Shown here: positions 29,281-39,386 of the stretch, one piece after another
Numbering within the stretch: the stretch's first letter is position 1
How the letters are laid out: every line of letters starts with the position of its first letter
From: CAWAMR01 sp963783095
GTDB taxonomy: Bacteria; Planctomycetota; Planctomycetia; Gemmatales; Gemmataceae
Length of the DNA: 64,000 nt
Assembly (NCBI GenBank): GCA_963783095.1
Contig: CAWAMR010000020.1
Span: forward strand, 62,001-126,000
Reading direction: 5' to 3'
Made by a program: the position numbers and the translations under genes
Notes under the pieces: generated by a model
What the model saw: the letters and a program-made list of their open reading frames with translations, nothing else
What the model was told of the DNA's origin: nothing
The model's database searches: none

Positions 29281-30456
29281 GCCTCACCCTCATACGCCAA
29301 AGGCGCTTCTGCCTTCAAGTCCGCGATCCGTAGCGATCGCTTCCCTTCAAGAACTGCCATTAGTTCCGGAAGAACGTGATCTCGTCGCCAGCCGTGCGCT
29401 AAATGGGAATGCTCAGCGCAATCGGAACCATCCAGCTTCGCGTACCAGTCGGCGCAGATCCTGGGGATTTGCCACCAGATTCGGCGTCAACGACCACCGG
29501 ATACATAGATCGCCGAGCACCGCTCCCAAAATTGCGGTAATCGATGCTACTTGCGGCGGATCGTTGTCTCGTTCGATTGGATCGGGCCATTCATCTTCCG
29601 GCAACGATCGCCCCCGTTCCACCGCTGCGAACAGCGAGCCAAAGTCGATACGGCCTAGTCCGCGCAACGAATGGAGATCTTTTTCCTTCTTCGGATCGCG
29701 ACGGGCAATCTCGACGATCAAGTCATCGCGCAGAACCGTCCGGGTCGGACGATTGCCGCGTGCAGCGGCCTCTTCCCTCCAGGCAAAGACTTCGCGAGCC
29801 ACGGCGAGTCGGCGCGGTTCAAGGGAGCCGATACCGCGCAGTTTCCGCCATTTCTCGACGACCGGATTCTCGACCACGGCGCGATGCTTCAGGGTGGTTG
29901 TCTCTTCCTCCAGCCAACTGAGCCGGGCCAGTTTGGCGAGCTGGGTGGAGAAGCGTTCCCAGATAGGCAACAAATGACGGACGTCATCGAACGCGTAGCG
30001 AATCTGTTCTTTGGTCAGCGGCCTTTTGCGCCAATCGGTAAGCGTTTCGGCCTTGGAGAGTCGTTTGCCTAAAACTTGTTGAATGAGCGCAGCATAGCCA
30101 ACGGGATAGCCCATGCCGAGAAACCCAGCCGCAAGTTGAATGTCGAAGAGATTTGCGGGCGGCGCGCCGATGCCGACGTGGCACAGACGAATTTCCTCGC
30201 GGGCAGCATGAACGACCACGATACGCTTAGGATCGATGATCCGTTTCCAGAATTCATCGACAGGTCCGCACACCATGGGATCGATCAAATAGCGCTGATT
30301 CGGGGTTGCGACCTGAATGAGACAGAGGTCGGGAATGTACGTGTCTTCGCCGACGAATTCAGTGTCGAAACCAATGACGCTGCACGCATCCAGATGGGCA
30401 CAGCATGCGGTCAGCGCCTCAGCGTCAGCGACGATGGTTTCGGGGAGATGTGGCAT
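29268..30456 (-). CDS. rnd: Ribonuclease D-type 3'-5' exonuclease
   Basis: DEDD exonuclease with FDTEFVGEDTY (Exo I), HAAREEIRLC (Exo II region), and YAFDDVRHLLPIW (Exo III), then an HRDC domain (WRKLRGIGSLEPRRLAVAREVFAWRE). The long frame ends at 29413, but after a one-base change near 29430 the next frame gives a normal end (HGWRRDHVLPELMAVLEGK, SLRIADLKAEAPLAY) with a TAG at 29268. RNase D trims tRNA 3' ends. In Exo II the usual Asp is Glu, which is odd for an essential metal ligand, although my alignment there is by eye. Confidence 0.8.
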
Positions 30457-30482
30457 AGTAGGGTTTAGTATATTGCGTGTCC

Positions 30483-32203
30483 TTACGACAATCCGCAGGT
30501 GATTTCATCTTCCGGGAGCTTTTTCACAATCATGAAGTCCTCGAATTGCTTCGTCTCGTTCAGCCAGCGCAGGACGGCTTCCGTCAGCAAGCCCAAACTT
30601 GCCCCGCCGGGGCGCACGGCATCGAAGAACACTTGCAACTCCAGTTGCTCGTTTGTCTGGAGCAACTCGGTTACCGGGGCGGCGATGGCAGGGGTTTCGG
30701 TCAGCGCTAACGGCTCCAATCCGAATGCGCGGTAAACGTGTTCGGAGAGTTGAATCTCTTGAAGACGGGTCGGACAGTTACCCCAAAACGCCAGTATCGA
30801 CAAATACTGGCGCACCTTATCGGGATATTGTTGTTCAATGGCGCGATGGATTTCTTCTCCCAGGCGAGAGAAATCGAAGTCCAAGAAACTTGCAGGCGGG
30901 AATTTCCCTTCGAGGAAAGTGTCACCATAGGCGAGTAATAGCTTCTCAAAAAAATGCTCGCCGATATGGGCGGGATGCAGGTACATCAAGTAGCGGGATT
31001 CGGCAATCTGCCGAATCGCTGCGCGATTGAACGGAAACAGAGGCAACCCGATCCCGGATCGACCAAAGGCATTGACTCGAACTTGGTCTTCGGCATCGAG
31101 ATTTAATTCATCCCCACGAATCGCATTGAGATAGGCAGCGACAAATTCGGCGATCGCGTCGATCGATTCCGATCGATCCGCAATCATCCGAGGTTCAATA
31201 ATCCATTTTTGGCCGCCTGCAACTAGGTCGGCCAGATCAGGCCCGATTTCCGACTCTTCGATGAGGATGAGTAACTTTCGTCCCGCGGCGATCAATTCTT
31301 GGTGGAGCAATTCAACGATCGTCTTCAACGGAAGTTGTTGACATGGATCGAGTCCGGCAAGAACTTCCGAAACAAGTGCATTCAGCAAATTTGCCGATGC
31401 GACTCGGAACTGATCGCTGGTCAAATTGAGCTTTTTGTAGAACGCTTGTGCCGGTTTGCTGTGCGCAAGATGTCGACGCCCTTCTGTCGGATCAAATGCT
31501 CAGCGCGGAAAACAGCGGGAATGGACAGCGTCTTCTGCGAGGAAGCAATGCTTTGCGTGAGAAACCAGAACTCCCCCGTTTCCGGTGCGAGAAAAGGATT
31601 TCCAGTAATGGGATCGCTGAAGTAGTCTCGCAATCCCTGGGCCAGCCAGGTTCCCACATCTCGATCCTGGGCACTGGGCGATGCACCACTTTCTTTGGCT
31701 TCGGCGAGACGCTGTTTGGCCTCGGCCTCGCACTTCTCCAGGGCCAGCATGAAGCGATCGCGTACTTTCGTCGGCGCAGCTGCACTGCGTGGATCGAATG
31801 TGTCAGTTGGGATCATCGCGTCGTGCAGAACGCTCGAATTGGGGAATGTCTCGGCCAGTTTCTGAAGCACCGTCGCGCGGGCATCACCGGAGTGAAACGT
31901 CAGAACCACGCTTCTGCGGAGATCGGACTGCCGGCTCAGTTCGGCAGCCAGCCAATTCAGAAGATGAGACTTCCCGACTCGCGCCGGCCCGGTCAGGGTG
32001 ATGACCCCGGAATGTCTTTCGTAAAGGATTGTTTTGAGAAGTTCTTGTTCCGTAACCGCTGCGGATGGCGGATCGAGTTGATCGATCCGACGCAAACACA
32101 TCGGTTGATGTACGGCAAGCACCCGTTTGGTGTCGCCGTAGTGAAGTGCATTCAGACATTCGCGGATGCGTTCGGAGGTGGGCCAAAAATCGAGGAGCGT
32201 CAT
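30483..32203 (-). CDS. dpdH: DpdH-like P-loop ATPase, shortened, one frame change
   Basis: The N-terminus matches the DpdH pattern by recollection: LLDFWPTSERIRECL, then VLAVHQPM, then a Walker A in TGPARVGKSHLLNWLAAEL. The ATG at 32203 lies 10 bases after the helicase stop and has GAGGG before it. The frame changes near 31445; the next frame has LLILIEE (Walker-B-like), FVAAYLNAIRGDEL, and a C-terminal RPGGASLGLLTEAVLRWL. Joined length about 573 residues, while DpdH is about 1000 as I recall, so a middle or C-terminal part seems absent. In the dpd island, DpdH is one of the proteins for 7-deazaguanine DNA modification and restriction. No modification gene is near. Confidence 0.55.
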
Positions 32204-32213
32204 GAGATGGCCC

Positions 32214-35200
32214 TCACTTCTCGGCAAACGGATCTTGTTTCGACACGAATACGGCACCAATGGCATCGAGTCGAATCGCCGGAGTCAGAATTCCTTCGAT
32301 CAGTGCTTCGGAGAGCTTTTTATCCAGCGCCAGCTGCGCTTTTTCGCCTTTGCGCTGATCGGCGGCGAGATAGGTCAATCGACTTTCCAGCTGCGCGTGT
32401 CGTAACGCGGCTTCCCGGCTCGCCTTGGCCGCTTGCTTTGCGGTCAAGTCGGTTAATTGCAACTGTTCGCGCAGCACCTTTTCAGCAGTCTTGCGCGCTT
32501 TTTGAACAGCGCACCCCACGTTGCGATCGGGTAATCTTTCTCGATCGCTTCCCAGCGTTCGTGATTCATATTGTAGTCGCGCCCCTTGGTGGGAGCGATC
32601 TTGCGATAAGGCTCCTGGAGCAGCGCCACTCGTTTTTCATTGCTTACGACTTCCAGTTGTTCGTTGAGCCAGATCGTTGTGATGATCGGCGCAAACAATT
32701 GATCGGCCCCCCTGCGCAGGGCTTCCGGACTCGTGTGCGGATTCTTCGCCAGAACGGCGTTTGCCGGAGCGACGTCGGCTTCAATCTGGAAATCAAACCG
32801 GAAGGCCAGGTCGGCAGGATGACCTGCCGAGATGCCGATGCGGTAACGCCACACCGCGAAACAGACGCCGCGATCGTCCCAGTGCACGTAATCCGCAAGG
32901 CCATCGATAAAGGGATCGCCGATCCGGCCCACGGCGATCGGATAAGCGACGGCGTGCTTGCCGCCCTTGGGAGAGAGTTCGTCGATCAGTACCCTTCGGC
33001 GCTGAGCGGTGTGGCGATCGAAAGTAATGGGGTAAATGGCGGGCCGGAAGCGCGGCTCGGCATTGCGATCGATCACATGGAAGAAATTGCGTTCCAGCCT
33101 GCTCACCGGCATCAGCGTTTGATGACCGATCTTGGGCCGGAGAAAATAGTATCGTCGAACCGCATCGTCCTGGCCCGCGATGCCCCAATCGCCAAAACGG
33201 AGTTGCTGGACGATCCATCCGGAAGCGGCCTCTCCCCAGCTTTCTTTTCGTTCGATTTCCGCCGAACGCAGTCGGTCGCAAAAGTTTTCCTCTTCGCTCT
33301 GACTGATCTCGATCGCATCGAACTCGTCGAGTTTGTGGATCTGCTGAAGTTCCTTCTCAATCTTTCCCTGCTCGCCGCCGAGTCGCCGGCCGGCATCGAT
33401 AATGACCTTCTCGCCCTCGAATAATATCCCGGTTCGCAGAATTCGCATCTCCTCATCGATGAGATACTGCAAACTCGCAATCGAGCGCTCGAAGACGAGA
33501 AACGCATCCACCAGGCAATCGACCCAGGCATGGGCGATCGCCGTTCGGGCATCGCGAAACGCGAACGAACGAATGGCACTGCCAACGCCGTAACGATCCA
33601 GCCTGCCCATGCGCTGCTCGATGCGATTGGGCGCGAACGGCATGTCGTAATGGACCAGGAACATCCTCGCCCCCTGCAAATTCAGTCCATCTTCCGCCTG
33701 CCGATCGCAGACCAGAATCCGGCACGTCGAATCAGTGAGGAAGCGCGACCAGACTTCATGATCCTCTTGATGCCGCTCGACTCCGGCATGAAACGCTCTT
33801 TGCAGACGGGCAAAGATCCGATCGGCCGTGGCCCGGTGGCTGGCAAACACGACAATCTTTACCGGCGGCTTCTTGTCGGGCGGAGCATTCAAGGTTCTCT
33901 GCAACCAGTCGTGCAGCGCCTTGAGTCGAAGATCGGGATGTTCGCCGGCCAAGGCTTTGCGCAGTCCCTTGAGGATCTTCTCCTCGCCGGGGACCGGTGG
34001 AGCAGCTTTGATGGCCGCGATGTCCGCTTCGCTGACTCCCAGGGTTTTGGCGGTCTGCACATCTTTTTCGAGCCGGACGGCCAGGATGGCATCCAGAACG
34101 GCCGGGTCGTGGATCGCTTCGGTCATCACAATGAAAAAATCGCTCAAACGAAGGGTCTTCGGCGACTCCGGTTTGCCCGCCAGCGTGGCGGCCGCAACCC
34201 GCCATTGCTCCAGTGCGGCGTTCAATGTCAGCTCAACGGAATCTTCATACTCCTGAACGAACAGGCCCACCCGGCCCGGCAAGAGCGTCTCGGTCTGATC
34301 GTTGCCGCGACGGTTTCGCAATAGCCGACGATGCAGGCGATAGGTTTCGCTGATGTGCGTCCGGATTGCTCGAATAAGCCGAATTCGCTCCGGGTTTTCA
34401 ACTTCTGCATCGAACTCGAGAAACGGCTGAAGTTCTTTGGCCATCGCCTTGAGGTGAGCATCGAAGGGAAACATGCTGTTGATCTGGTTGAGGATCGTTT
34501 CGAGGAACGAGCCGGCTTCGGATTCCGTAAAAACGTGAAACAACTCTGCCGTTTGTTGCCAGTCCTCGACCCGTTCGCGGAATGCCACCATATTGCCGAG
34601 GCGATAAATCACCGGATCGAGCATGTGGAGCATTGCCTGAAAAGCCACTTCGTTGTGCAACAAAGGTGTGGCTGAAAGGAGCAGCAGCCGATCGGATTGC
34701 AAAGCGATTTGTCGGATTCGCTCGAAACGCTTCCGTTCGGAAACGCGCTCGGCGTCGACCAGGGCGGCAACATGATGGGCTTCATCGATCACCAGCATAT
34801 TGGTGGTCTGGCCCATGACTTCCATCGACTTCACATCCTCGTGCCGCAAAATGTGAATGGTGGAGTCGAGATGCTCGCCCAGTCGAAACTTGACCGTCAA
34901 TTCAACGCGCCATTGCTCCACTAGATGGGCGGGCACAAGAATGAGCACATCGTGCTCGCGCGGGTGGTCCAGAACGAATTGACGGATCAGGATGCCGGCT
35001 TCGATCGTTTTCCCAAGTCCCACCTCGTCGGCCAGCAAGTAGCGTTGCACGGGATCCTGGAGAACCCTACGGACAACTTCAATCTGGTGATTTTCCAGAT
35101 CGATCACCGAAGAAAGCAACCCCGACATGCCCGCAGAAACAGCACGTTGTTCGACTAAAGACCGCACAAAGCCACAACGCGCATCGTGAAAAAAAGGCGT

Positions 35201-35569
35201 CTCGGTAATCCGGGCGGCCAGCAAATCGGTGGGATCGCTGATCGGATGATCCCAGCGAACGAAGAGATGTTGGCGACTAATCTGCTCTTTCCGATCGTTG
35301 GGGAAGGCGACCCAGTAATCCTCACCAACCGGGACCATTGCTCTGCCGGCCGTCCAAACTTTGGTTTTGGGATCGCGATAGTAAATGCGCGTTTGTTCGT
35401 CGATGTTGACCAGAGAGAGCGTATCGAGCTTGAGTGTTTCGGTATGGCGATGCTTTTGAGTAGGAGAATCAAAATACTCGACGATGCCCTTCTTGCCTGC
35501 AACCTCGATCAGCTTGCCGACGCCATGAGCATTGGCGGACGATTGAACGAATGGTTGAGAGACGGCCAT
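32214..35569 (-). CDS. dpdE: SNF2-family helicase, DpdE-like, one frame change
   Basis: About 1118 residues. The N-terminal 150 residues are a unique domain. The helicase core has Walker A LLADEVGLGKTIEAG, IDEAHHVAAL (motif II), LLLLSATPLLHNE (III), VVFASHRATADRIF (IV region) and the arginine-finger motif QRMGRLDRYG (VI). A Lys/Glu-rich helical C-terminus is reached by a frame change near 32510 and ends with SKQDPFAEK at 32214. The ATG at 35569 (MAVSQPF) is preferred; the longer frame would overlap the divergent WD40 gene. SNF2 enzymes move along DNA using ATP. Link to DpdE rests on the adjacent DpdH-like gene and general likeness. Confidence 0.6.
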
Positions 35570-35772
35570 CGGATACCGGATTTTGAGAGGTTGCGAGAGC
35601 GGCTTCCCTTGCCATCCACAAGAAACCCACATTGATACTGCGATATGATTACGGTACGGATGTTCGGCAGAAAGAACACTGTACGCGCTGATTTCCCCTG
35701 CAAATTCCCGGTAATCGACCTTGTTTGCTACAATTGGAGTACCAATTGGCACCCACTCAGGATGGAACCGGT

Positions 35773-36667
35773 ATGTTGTTACTGGATGGACATTCCGCAC
35801 TGGCGCTGGTTTTCTCCCACGATGGGAGCCGGCTCATTACAGGCTGCCAGACGGGACAAGTTCATATCTGGGAACCGCCCAACAAGCGGCTTTTACCTCC
35901 GGCACACACTGCTCGAATCTCGTGCCTTGCGGTTTCTCAGAATGGAACTCGCCTGGCAACCGGGAGCGCGGATGGTCCCGCGTATCTTTGGGGGATCAAG
36001 GAATCGGCACCACCTACTAATCTGGGTCAAGGTCCACGTAGCCCGCACGGCATCACGGGTCTCGCCTTTGTGCAAAAAGATGAACTGCTCGCGGTCGGCA
36101 CGGGTGACTTGACTCAAGCAGTCAACACAATGGACGGGGTCTTCCTCTGGAATACAAGAACCAAGAAACGCCAATCGATCCCAATTGACCGCAGCTTGAC
36201 AATGGCCGGAACGCGATCTCTGACAGCCTCGCAGGAACATCGCTTGCTCGCCTGGTCGACCGATCATGGTGCTGTGGTTATCTGGGACATGACCAGGCCC
36301 GACCCAATCCGGTTCAGCGTAAAAACGCCTGCGCGAAGTATCGCCCTGTCTCCCGATGCCCGCTTCCTCGCCGCCGCGGTGGATTGGAAAATCACGGTCT
36401 TCGATCTCCACGAAAAGCGCGAAAAGATCACTCTGACCGGCCACAAGGGCATCGTGAGTTCCGTGGCCTATAGCCCCGACGGCCGAACGCTGATGAGCGC
36501 GAGCTGGGACAAGACGGTCAAGTGGTGGGACGCCGCAACGGGACAGGAGCGACAGACGTTTAGCTGGCCCGTGGGCCGAGTCTCCAAAGCAGCGTATGCC
36601 CCGGACGGATTGTGCAGCAGCGGTGGGAGATGAAGGCAAAATCGTAGTTTGGGATGTGGACGAGTGA
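35773..36667 (+). CDS. WD40-repeat protein
   Basis: About 298 residues made almost only of WD40 repeats (TGCQTGQVHIWE, TGSADGPAYLWG, TDHGAVVIWD, SASWDKTVKWWD) with GH...V-S spacing. The last blade is completed by a one-base frame change near 36612 (DEGKIVVWDVDE, stop 36667). No signal peptide or kinase part. Start taken at the ATG at 35773, as a TTG at 35725 is less likely. It is divergent from the SNF2 helicase, with a 200-base shared upstream region. It probably acts as an interaction scaffold. Confidence 0.75.
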
Positions 36668-36695
36668 GTGTGGATAGGTGGGATCGTGAAATACA

Positions 36696-36726
36696 CCCCG
36701 AGTTCCGAAGAACTTGGAACCCGGGG
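36696..36726 (-). terminator. Terminator-like hairpin between convergent genes
   Basis: CCCCGAGTTCC pairs with GGAACCCGGGG, with one bulge and a nine-base loop. It lies between the ends of the WD40 gene and the HEAT gene and can serve both. No strong T-run. Confidence 0.45.
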
Positions 36727-36739
36727 CGTTCAAAGATCG

Positions 36740-37243
36740 TTATTGCTTGCCGTTGATGGTATTGATCGCTGTCTTGTACATTTTTTTCTGCTTCTTGTCG
36801 GCCTTGTCCATCATCTCTTTGATCGCGGGAATTGCTGCTTTGGCGTCGGAGCCCATGGCAGCCAATCCTTGAATGACGTTCATTCGAACCGCTTCTTCTT
36901 TTTCTTCCTTGACCATCTTGGCCATCTTTTCAACGATCTTTTCCTTGTCTTCGGGTTCGATCTTGCCGAGGGTATGAGCAGCTTCACCCCGCACGGAACC
37001 ATCTTTGTCGTCGAGCATTCTGACAATCTCAGGAACGATTGGTCTCGTCAGCAAAACTTGAATTGCCCCGAGCCGGCCGAGTTCCTTGAGCGCTTCAACT
37101 TTGCCTTTAGCATCCTTGGAGGTCTTTAGTTTCTTGATGTTCTTGGCGACTTCTTCCTGCTCCTTGGTAGGCGCTGCCAGGATCGTGATACCGCCAAATA
37201 AGATGACTCCGAGAGCCAGGCTGAGAATTCGATGCATGGACAT
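36740..37243 (-). CDS. Small secreted HEAT-repeat protein
   Basis: 167 residues. A signal peptide (MHRILSLALGVILFGGITILA) is followed by four HEAT-like helical pairs, seen as VEALKELGRLGA, DGSVRGEAAHTLGKI, VRMNVIQGLAAMG and IPAIKEMMDKA. The protein is very Lys/Glu-rich. Start is the ATG at 37243 or the one two codons later. HEAT proteins of this size are many in planctomycetes and their function is unknown. It stands alone, downstream of the nuo genes. Confidence 0.7.
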   Translation of the reverse strand: MSMHRILSLALGVILFGGITILAAPTKEQEEVAKNIKKLKTSKDAKGKVEALKELGRLGAIQVLLTRPIVPEIVRMLDDKDGSVRGEAAHTLGKIEPEDKEKIVEKMAKMVKEEKEEAVRMNVIQGLAAMGSDAKAAIPAIKEMMDKADKKQKKMYKTAINTINGKQ

Positions 37244-37337
37244 CTGTTTGTTCCTGTTTGCGTGAGTGATGACTGTATTCGTTTAGTTGTTAGACACCGA
37301 CGGCGCGAAGAAGTTCCGGAATCCGGGGGATTCGGAA

Positions 37338-37445
37338 GATGACAAGGTGACAAGGTGACAAGGTGACAATCAACGAACGCATCTATGAACATTGGTTTAA
37401 GAGCGAGCCGAAATTTGTCACCTTGTCACCTTGTCACCTTGTCAT
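37338..37445. repeat. Inverted repeat of GACAAGGT units
   Basis: Four tandem GTGACAAG units (37338-37369) face four complementary CTTGTCAC units (37415-37445), with about 45 bases between. The right arm ends three bases before the nuoM stop. The unit also occurs at 28931-28960. Confidence 0.8.
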
Positions 37446-37447
37446 GG

Positions 37448-39358
37448 CTAACGCAGCACCACCAGGTTTTCTACCCATTGTGCGATACTGGGTTCCATCC
37501 AGGAAAGAACGATCGTCTGCGGCATCACGCCGAGGAGAACCGCGAAGACCACGAAGGGAGCCAGGCAAAGAACCTCACGAAGCGATAGGTCGGGATACGC
37601 CGCCGTCGCCGGATTCGTGCCCAGATAAACCCGTTGAAAAGTCCACAAGAGATACCCGGCAGTCAGGATCGTCGTCAGGATTGCGACGATGGCTAAAATC
37701 GGTTGGAATTGCCAGGTCGCCAATACGACAAACACTTCTCCAACGAAACCGGACAGGCCCGGCAAGCCCATCGACGCGAAAAACAGAATGGCAGCCAGGC
37801 CGCTGTACATCGGCATCGGCTCCATGATGCCGCCAAACTTGTTGATCTCCCGATGATGGGCGCGTTCGTAGAGAACGCCCACCACGAAGAATAACCCAGC
37901 GGAAGTGATACCGTGAGAAATCATCTGGAACACTGCGCCATTGACACCCCACGACCAGTACTGCGACCGCGACCCCGCCGACCATACCGCGATTCCCAGA
38001 ACGACATAGCCCATATGGCTGATGGAGCTGTAGGCGAGCAGCTTCTTGTAATCGGTCTGACCCATCGCCACCAGCGCCCCATAGACGATGGCGAACGCTC
38101 CCAAAATCGCCACGAACAAGGCGAGTTGTTCCGCGGCCCAGGGACAAATCGGATAGGCGAGACGAAGTATACCGTAGCCGCCCAGTTTGAGCAAAATACC
38201 CGCCAGGATCATGCTTACTGGCGTTGGCGCTTCCACGTGCGCATCGGGGAGCCAACTGTGTAAAGGCACGAGCGGAACCTTGATGGCGAAGCCGATAAAC
38301 AATAGCAGAAACAACCCATACTGATACGTTTGCGAAAAGAACGGCTGGCTGAATCGACTGCGGGCGTCACTGAGTTTAACTCCCCGGCCCAGCAGATGGA
38401 CTTTGTCATCTTGCTTCGGGGCATTATCGTCCGCCGGATGTCCCTGGATGACCTTCAGCCACGGGCTATCCTTGCGCGGCGCGAGTTTGTTCTCCTGGCC
38501 ATTGCGAATCAGCATTGCGGCTTGCCCCGCACGTTGCAACGTCAAAATGTCGAAGGTGTGATACGCCCGGCTCTCGGATTCCGACAAAGTGGGATTATTG
38601 CGTCTCACTTCATTGGCGCGTGCATCGACGGTCTTGGTATCGACAAAGTCACGAACGTCGGTGAAGTATAGCCCCAGCATCGCAACCAGAATCAGCACAC
38701 TGCCGAACAGCGTGTAGATGACGAATTTGATCGCAGCATATTTCCTCCGCCCGCCTCCCCATAGACCGATCAGGAAGTACATCGGCAGCAGCATGACTTC
38801 GTAGAAGATGTAGAAAAGGAACAGATCCAGCGACATGAAAGCGCCGAGCACCCCGGTTTCCAGGACCAGAAGCAGCGCGAAATATGCTTTGACATGTTTT
38901 TCGATATTCCAGCTCGCCAAAACTGCCAGGAACATGATCAGAGTGGTGAGCAGAATCATTGCCATGCTGATGCCGTCGAGGCCGACAGTGAAGTGAATAT
39001 CGAAGCGCTCGATCCATTGCAGCCTGGAAACCCAATCACGACCGTCGCGAGGCTGCGGGGGGAATTGCTCAGCGCGCACCGTCGCCTCATCCATCCGCGC
39101 TTCCAGGCTCGTTGCGGGATGATGCAAGGAACGAAACGTGCGATCCGAGCGCGAATCGAGCATGCCGTAGAAATCGATGAGCATGCATAGTGAAGCCGTC
39201 AAGGTCGCGGCGGAGCCAAAAAGTGCCCACCAACGCATCCATTCCACGGATTTGCGGGGAAACAGCAATAGCGTCAAAGCAAAGAAGCTAGGAAGAAAGA
39301 TGACGAAAACCATCATCTTCAGGTCAGATTCCTGCCACGGGAGAATCAAATCGAGCAT
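37448..39358 (-). CDS. nuoM: NADH-quinone oxidoreductase subunit M
   Basis: Antiporter-like proton-pumping subunit of complex I, 636 residues with about 14 TM helices. Typical blocks are VGLDGISMAMILLT, YEVMLLPMYFLIGLWGG, LPLHSWLPDAHVEAPTPVSMILAG and YSSISHMGYVVLG, with the conserved Lys and Glu of the proton channel. An extra hydrophilic insert of about 90 residues (after VRDFVDTKT) is unusual; family members normally are near 500-540 residues. The frame is intact. Last nuo gene in this locus; no nuoN follows. Confidence 0.95.
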   Translation of the reverse strand: MLDLILPWQESDLKMMVFVIFLPSFFALTLLLFPRKSVEWMRWWALFGSAATLTASLCMLIDFYGMLDSRSDRTFRSLHHPATSLEARMDEATVRAEQFPPQPRDGRDWVSRLQWIERFDIHFTVGLDGISMAMILLTTLIMFLAVLASWNIEKHVKAYFALLLVLETGVLGAFMSLDLFLFYIFYEVMLLPMYFLIGLWGGGRRKYAAIKFVIYTLFGSVLILVAMLGLYFTDVRDFVDTKTVDARANEVRRNNPTLSESESRAYHTFDILTLQRAGQAAMLIRNGQENKLAPRKDSPWLKVIQGHPADDNAPKQDDKVHLLGRGVKLSDARSRFSQPFFSQTYQYGLFLLLFIGFAIKVPLVPLHSWLPDAHVEAPTPVSMILAGILLKLGGYGILRLAYPICPWAAEQLALFVAILGAFAIVYGALVAMGQTDYKKLLAYSSISHMGYVVLGIAVWSAGSRSQYWSWGVNGAVFQMISHGITSAGLFFVVGVLYERAHHREINKFGGIMEPMPMYSGLAAILFFASMGLPGLSGFVGEVFVVLATWQFQPILAIVAILTTILTAGYLLWTFQRVYLGTNPATAAYPDLSLREVLCLAPFVVFAVLLGVMPQTIVLSWMEPSIAQWVENLVVLR

Positions 39359-39386
39359 CTCTTCCTCGGCTCGGTGGTAAACTCTC

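Noticed and set aside
31448..33424. 658-codon open frame on the plus strand
   Set aside because: It lies antisense to the helicase and ATPase genes, has no domain and follows the third-position pattern of the minus-strand genes. A shadow.
33530..34324. 264-codon plus-strand frame
   Set aside because: Antisense within the SNF2 core; no ribosome site and no recognisable motif.
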